A stretch of DNA of 34,084 bases from positions 1-34,084 of the forward strand of contig CAYSBK010000010.1 of assembly GCA_964429265.1 (NCBI GenBank), in the 5' to 3' direction. The position numbers were made by a program, and so were the translations under genes. Positions 31,673-34,084 of the stretch are shown piece after piece. This DNA is from CAYSBK01 sp964429265. GTDB lineage: Bacteria; Planctomycetota; Phycisphaerae; Sedimentisphaerales; Anaerobacaceae. The notes beneath the pieces were generated by a model, which was not told the DNA's origin, ran no database searches, and saw only the letters and a program-made list of their open reading frames with translations. Position 1 is the stretch's first letter, and the number at the start of each line of letters is the position of its first letter.

Positions 31673-32493
31673 GCCATATGGTGCACCTTACGAACGTATC
31701 TTTTGCCTACGCCGGCCGAGTGGTGCTGGAGAAGCTGACATTCGGCGTGCCTGGCGGGACGTTTTTCGCCGTGGCCGGTCCCAACGGTGCCGGCAAGACC
31801 ACGCTGCTTAATGTGCTGTGTGGGATACTTCGGCCGGGCGGCGGCTCCGTCCGCATAGACGGAGTCGAAGTCGAGCGCTACTCGGTCAGGGCCCTGGCCA
31901 GGAAAGTTGCCATCGTACGGCAGGAGTTTATTCCGGCGTTTGAGTTCTCGGTTGCGGAGTTCGTGCTGATGGCAAGAACGCCATACCTGAAGGGGCTGGC
32001 TTTCACCGGTGAGGCCGACCGGGTGCTGGCCGCCGAGGCGCTTGCCATTACCGACACGGCGGACTTTGCCAGCCGCAGCCTGGGTGAACTCAGCGGCGGA
32101 GAAAGACAGCGGGTTTTCATTGCCAGGGCGATTGCCCAGGATACACCTGTCATTCTTCTCGATGAGCCGACAAGTTATCTCGACCTCAAGCACCAGGTCG
32201 GAATCTACGACCTGCTTCGGCGGATGCAGCTTGAAAAGGGCAAGACAATCATCGTGGTCACGCACGATATCAACCTTGCCTGTCAATACTGCGACCAGGT
32301 GCTGTTGCTGGCAGGTCCGCAGGCTAAGCGTCGGTACTACGCCGGGCCGCCGCAGGAGGTTCTGACGCCGCGGCGCGTAGAAGAGGTCTTCGGGGTGGGT
32401 ATGTTCACCGGCCGGGTCAAACGCGCCGGCTTTTTCCTGCCCCTGGGTAAACTTGCCAGGGATTGCGATGTGCTCCAGGCCGCGGACCGTTAG
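31669..32493 (+). CDS. btuD: BtuD/FecE-type ABC transporter ATPase
   Basis: The 274-residue ATPase has Walker A GPNGAGKTT (about 38-46), the Q-loop VRQEF, the signature LSGGERQR, Walker B VILLDEPT and the switch histidine in VVTHDIN. It energises the permease encoded just upstream; the genes overlap as ATGA at 31669-31672. The C-terminus is about 20 residues longer than the Escherichia coli BtuD core, ending in basic and hydrophobic residues. A stem-loop 12 bases after the stop (32505-32533) probably marks the end of the operon that starts at mutL. Confidence 0.94.
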   Translation: MSHMVHLTNVSFAYAGRVVLEKLTFGVPGGTFFAVAGPNGAGKTTLLNVLCGILRPGGGSVRIDGVEVERYSVRALARKVAIVRQEFIPAFEFSVAEFVLMARTPYLKGLAFTGEADRVLAAEALAITDTADFASRSLGELSGGERQRVFIARAIAQDTPVILLDEPTSYLDLKHQVGIYDLLRRMQLEKGKTIIVVTHDINLACQYCDQVLLLAGPQAKRRYYAGPPQEVLTPRRVEEVFGVGMFTGRVKRAGFFLPLGKLARDCDVLQAADR

Positions 32494-32504
32494 ACCTTCT
32501 CTGT

Positions 32505-32533
32505 CGTAACCTGTTGTGCTGTAAGAGGTTACG
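32505..32533 (+). terminator. Stem-loop after the importer operon
   Basis: CGTAACCT and AGGTTACG form a perfect 8-bp stem around a 13-base loop, 12 bases after the ATPase stop codon. The following bases are not a T-run, so it may be a 3'-end stabiliser or a factor-dependent end rather than an intrinsic terminator. Confidence 0.45.
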
Positions 32534-32597
32534 ATCGCGTCTTGTACCGGCGCGACCCGGCTGGCAGGTTTTTTCGCGCTACCGTTGCGGCGAAACA

Positions 32598-32626
32598 TTG
32601 TATTTGCGCGGGCGTGATAGTATAAT
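32598..32626 (+). promoter_or_regulatory. Promoter of the DksA/TraR-like gene
   Basis: A perfect TATAAT (32621-32626) lies 17 bases after TTGTAT (32598-32603). Transcription would start near 32633, giving a leader of about 47 bases. Confidence 0.55.
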
Positions 32627-32679
32627 GCCCAGTTCGGCAAAGCCGGACGGAACGATGTTGAGCATATGCGTTTGAAAGG

Positions 32680-33144
32680 GTGTGCGAACAAGTGGCCCAG
32701 AACAGCGACAAACAGCCGAAGAAGAAGAAAAGGACCTCCAAGGCAAAGTCCGCACTCAGTGCCGCGGATATCAAGCGATTCCAGCAGAAACTGCTGGAAA
32801 AACGCAGGGAAATCGTGGGCGACGTGACCGAAATGGAGGGTGAGGTCCTCAAGAAATCGCGGCTGGATGCCAGTGGGGACCTGTCCAGTATGCCTATACA
32901 TATGGCCGATATCGGCACAGACAATTACCAGCAGGAGTTTGCGCTGGGCCTTATGGACAGCGAGAGAAAACTGCTGCGTGAGATCGACGACGCCCTGCAG
33001 CGGATCAAGGACGGCAAATACGGAATCTGCGAGGGCACTGGCAAGCCGATATCCAAGGCCCGGCTGGAGGCCCAACCCTGGGCCAGGTACTGCCTGGAAT
33101 ACGCCCGGATGCTGGAAAAGGGTATCGTGCCGGACCAAACGTAA
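32680..33144 (+). CDS. DksA/TraR-family protein with incomplete zinc finger
   Basis: The 154-residue product has a Lys-rich N-terminus (KQPKKKKRTSKAK), a long helical hairpin (about 28-110) and a C-terminal segment aligned with the DksA zinc finger: YGICEGTGKPISKARLEAQP, then ARYCLEYA. Of the four cysteines in the usual C-x2-C-x17-C-x2-C finger only C117 and C138 remain; positions 120 and 141 are Thr and Tyr. DksA-type proteins bind in the RNA polymerase secondary channel and modulate rRNA and stress promoters. Related proteins lacking some cysteines are known. The start appears to be GTG at 32680, or GTG at 32692 with AAAGGG upstream; neither is certain. The gene is monocistronic by its promoter and the stem-loop before it. 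Confidence 0.85.
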   Translation: MCEQVAQNSDKQPKKKKRTSKAKSALSAADIKRFQQKLLEKRREIVGDVTEMEGEVLKKSRLDASGDLSSMPIHMADIGTDNYQQEFALGLMDSERKLLREIDDALQRIKDGKYGICEGTGKPISKARLEAQPWARYCLEYARMLEKGIVPDQT

Positions 33145-33276
33145 CAACCGCCCGGGTCGGAAAACGACTACACGGCCGAATGGGTGGTGCGTGCCGACGG
33201 GCTGCTTCTGGCAGTGTATACGCGGAAGTTATTGGTTGGCAGTTTGATGGCGGTCATACACAGCGCGAAATGATAA

Positions 33277-33492
33277 ATGGTATACAGATGTCCCATTTGC
33301 AAAAGGCGCGTTGAGCCTGCTTCTGCAGCAAAAACAGGCGGGTCCGATTTTTTCCCTTTCTGCAGTCGTCGTTGCAAGTTGATAGACCTGGGTGCGTGGT
33401 TCGATGGAAAATACCGGATACATCGAGCACCAGCCGACGACGAGCCGGCCGACCAGCAGGCAGGGCCGCACGGTGGTACAGCAGGTCGGTAG
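33277..33492 (+). CDS. yacG: YacG-type zinc protein (DNA gyrase inhibitor family)
   Basis: The 71-residue product has the zinc-binding pattern of YacG: C5/C8 in YRCPICKR and C29/C33 in FCSRRCKLIDLGAW. The family's conserved FFPFCSRRC and DLGAWFDGKYRI segments are intact. The C-terminus is polar and disordered, rich in Asp, Glu, Gln and Gly. In Escherichia coli YacG binds GyrB and inhibits gyrase. No clear Shine-Dalgarno sequence precedes the ATG. It stands alone, 132 bases after the DksA-like gene. Confidence 0.88.
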   Translation: MVYRCPICKRRVEPASAAKTGGSDFFPFCSRRCKLIDLGAWFDGKYRIHRAPADDEPADQQAGPHGGTAGR

Positions 33493-33523
33493 AGCGGTCC
33501 GAAAAAACCCCGCAAAAAAATTA

Positions 33524-33552
33524 TTGAAAGGCAGCGGGCGGGCCTTTATAAA
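33524..33552 (+). promoter_or_regulatory. Strong promoter of the last gene
   Basis: TTGAAA (33524-33529) and TATAAA (33547-33552) are spaced by 17 bases, both close to consensus. Transcription would start near 33559, about 59 bases before the ATG at 33618. Confidence 0.6.
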
Positions 33553-33617
33553 TGTCGTGCCGTTTCCGGGACTAAGGCCGTGTTGTGAGGTAGTTGAGGC
33601 GATTGAAAGGGCGGGAA

Positions 33618-34084
33618 ATGACCGGCGAAAACGAGTGTCACCGAATATTTGAGAACGTGCTTTTTACCAAAGTATTTCGGACTTTCCGCATAGCCATCCA
33701 GCCTACCAAGCTGGCGATAGCCCTGGCGGCGGTGGCGATCATATGCCTGGCGGGCTGGATTATGGACCAGACCGGCCCGGTTGTCGCAACCGAAGGCGGT
33801 TTCAGTGAGCTGGACGCCTACCTGAGCAACCAGGTCAGCGTGGCCGATTTTATCAAGGCTAACAAGGAAACAGGCCAGCGGGTGGGTCTGTTCTATACGC
33901 TGTGGCACCACTGCTCGCAGAAGTTCCATGCAGCGCTGTACTCGCTGTTTTCGTTCAGGCTTCCGGACGCGGCAGCTCACATCGGGGGATGGTTTCAGGC
34001 GGCAGGCTGGGCTATCAAGTATCACTATATCTACTGTGCGATATTTATCGTGATAAAGCTGGCAGTGATTTCCATCGCGGGGGG
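33618..34084 (+). CDS. Uncharacterised membrane protein, N-terminal part
   Basis: The frame is open from ATG 33618 to the window edge, giving the first 155 residues. It starts MTGENECHRIFENVLFTKVF and has a first membrane segment at about residues 32-50 (LAIALAAVAIICLAGWIMD). A polar extracytoplasmic stretch follows (about 51-115), with WHHC at 94-97. A second hydrophobic segment starts near residue 133 (YHYIYCAIFIVIKLAVISIA). GGGCGGGA just before the ATG may serve as ribosome binding site. I do not recognise the family, and the missing C-terminus limits the call. Confidence 0.7.
   Translation, partial: MTGENECHRIFENVLFTKVFRTFRIAIQPTKLAIALAAVAIICLAGWIMDQTGPVVATEGGFSELDAYLSNQVSVADFIKANKETGQRVGLFYTLWHHCSQKFHAALYSLFSFRLPDAAAHIGGWFQAAGWAIKYHYIYCAIFIVIKLAVISIAG

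Noticed and set aside
30805..33147. 780-codon open frame on the minus strand
   Set aside because: Antisense to the permease, ATPase and DksA-like genes and crosses the stem-loop and promoter between them; its sequence resembles no protein family.
1..34084. tRNA, rRNA, CRISPR arrays, insertion sequences, integrases
   Set aside because: I looked for T-loop consensus sequences, regularly spaced repeats and transposase or integrase motifs by eye and found none; a covariance-model or HMM scan would be the decisive test.

Overview
The window looks like a piece of a chromosome from a Gram-negative, GC-rich bacterium, most probably of the phylum Planctomycetota (Phycisphaerae-like). The basis is mixed. 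Visible in the sequence are an LPS-type heptose epimerase (HldD), lipoprotein processing (LspA), an ECF sigma factor with a long C-terminal membrane and extracytoplasmic extension, large secreted PA14/LamG/propeller proteins, and a B12-dependent ribonucleotide reductase. A strong set of anaerobe-type oxygen defences (two rubrerythrins, a flavodiiron protein, PerR) suggests an anaerobe or microaerophile. The taxonomic placement is inference. I found no tRNA, rRNA, CRISPR array, insertion sequence, integrase or phage gene. The DNA reads as core chromosome with no sign of a mobile island.

Layout. Bases 2-1468 (+) hold the end of a class II ribonucleotide reductase and a multi-pass membrane protein. 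From 10965 down to 1465 ten genes run on the minus strand with short gaps or overlaps: perR, rubrerythrin, thiol peroxidase (probably a lipoprotein), flavodiiron protein, NAD kinase, an envelope trio (Pro/Gln-rich TPR protein, small helical protein, PQQ-type propeller), purH and a second rubrerythrin. The first half is a coherent peroxide and oxygen defence unit headed by its likely regulator. A gene-poor stretch of about 670 bases with a perfect 16-bp palindrome follows, then a phosphomannomutase and a DUF1805 protein (+). Next come a YdjM-like membrane protein and hldD (-).

Bases 15316-22338 (+) carry two secreted carbohydrate-active-type proteins and a membrane-tethered ECF sigma factor. 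After a 423-base gap with a strong hairpin come valS and a bifunctional-nuclease-family gene (+). An lspA gene and a TPR lipoprotein lie on the minus strand. Divergent from them, mutL is followed tightly by a BtuFCD-type ABC importer. The right end has a DksA/TraR-like protein, YacG and the start of a membrane protein cut by the window edge.

Several sigma-70-type promoters with 17-base spacers can be read directly: before the phosphomannomutase, the sigma factor, valS, mutL, the DksA-like gene and the last gene. Two of them lie so close to the start codon that near-leaderless mRNAs are expected (mutL and the sigma factor). The most interesting points are the sigma factor fused to a membrane and periplasmic module beside glycan-degradation genes, the PerR unit with a lipoprotein-type Tpx, an apparent single-base frameshift in the TPR gene at a run of five G, and a possible 33-residue membrane peptide upstream of valS.
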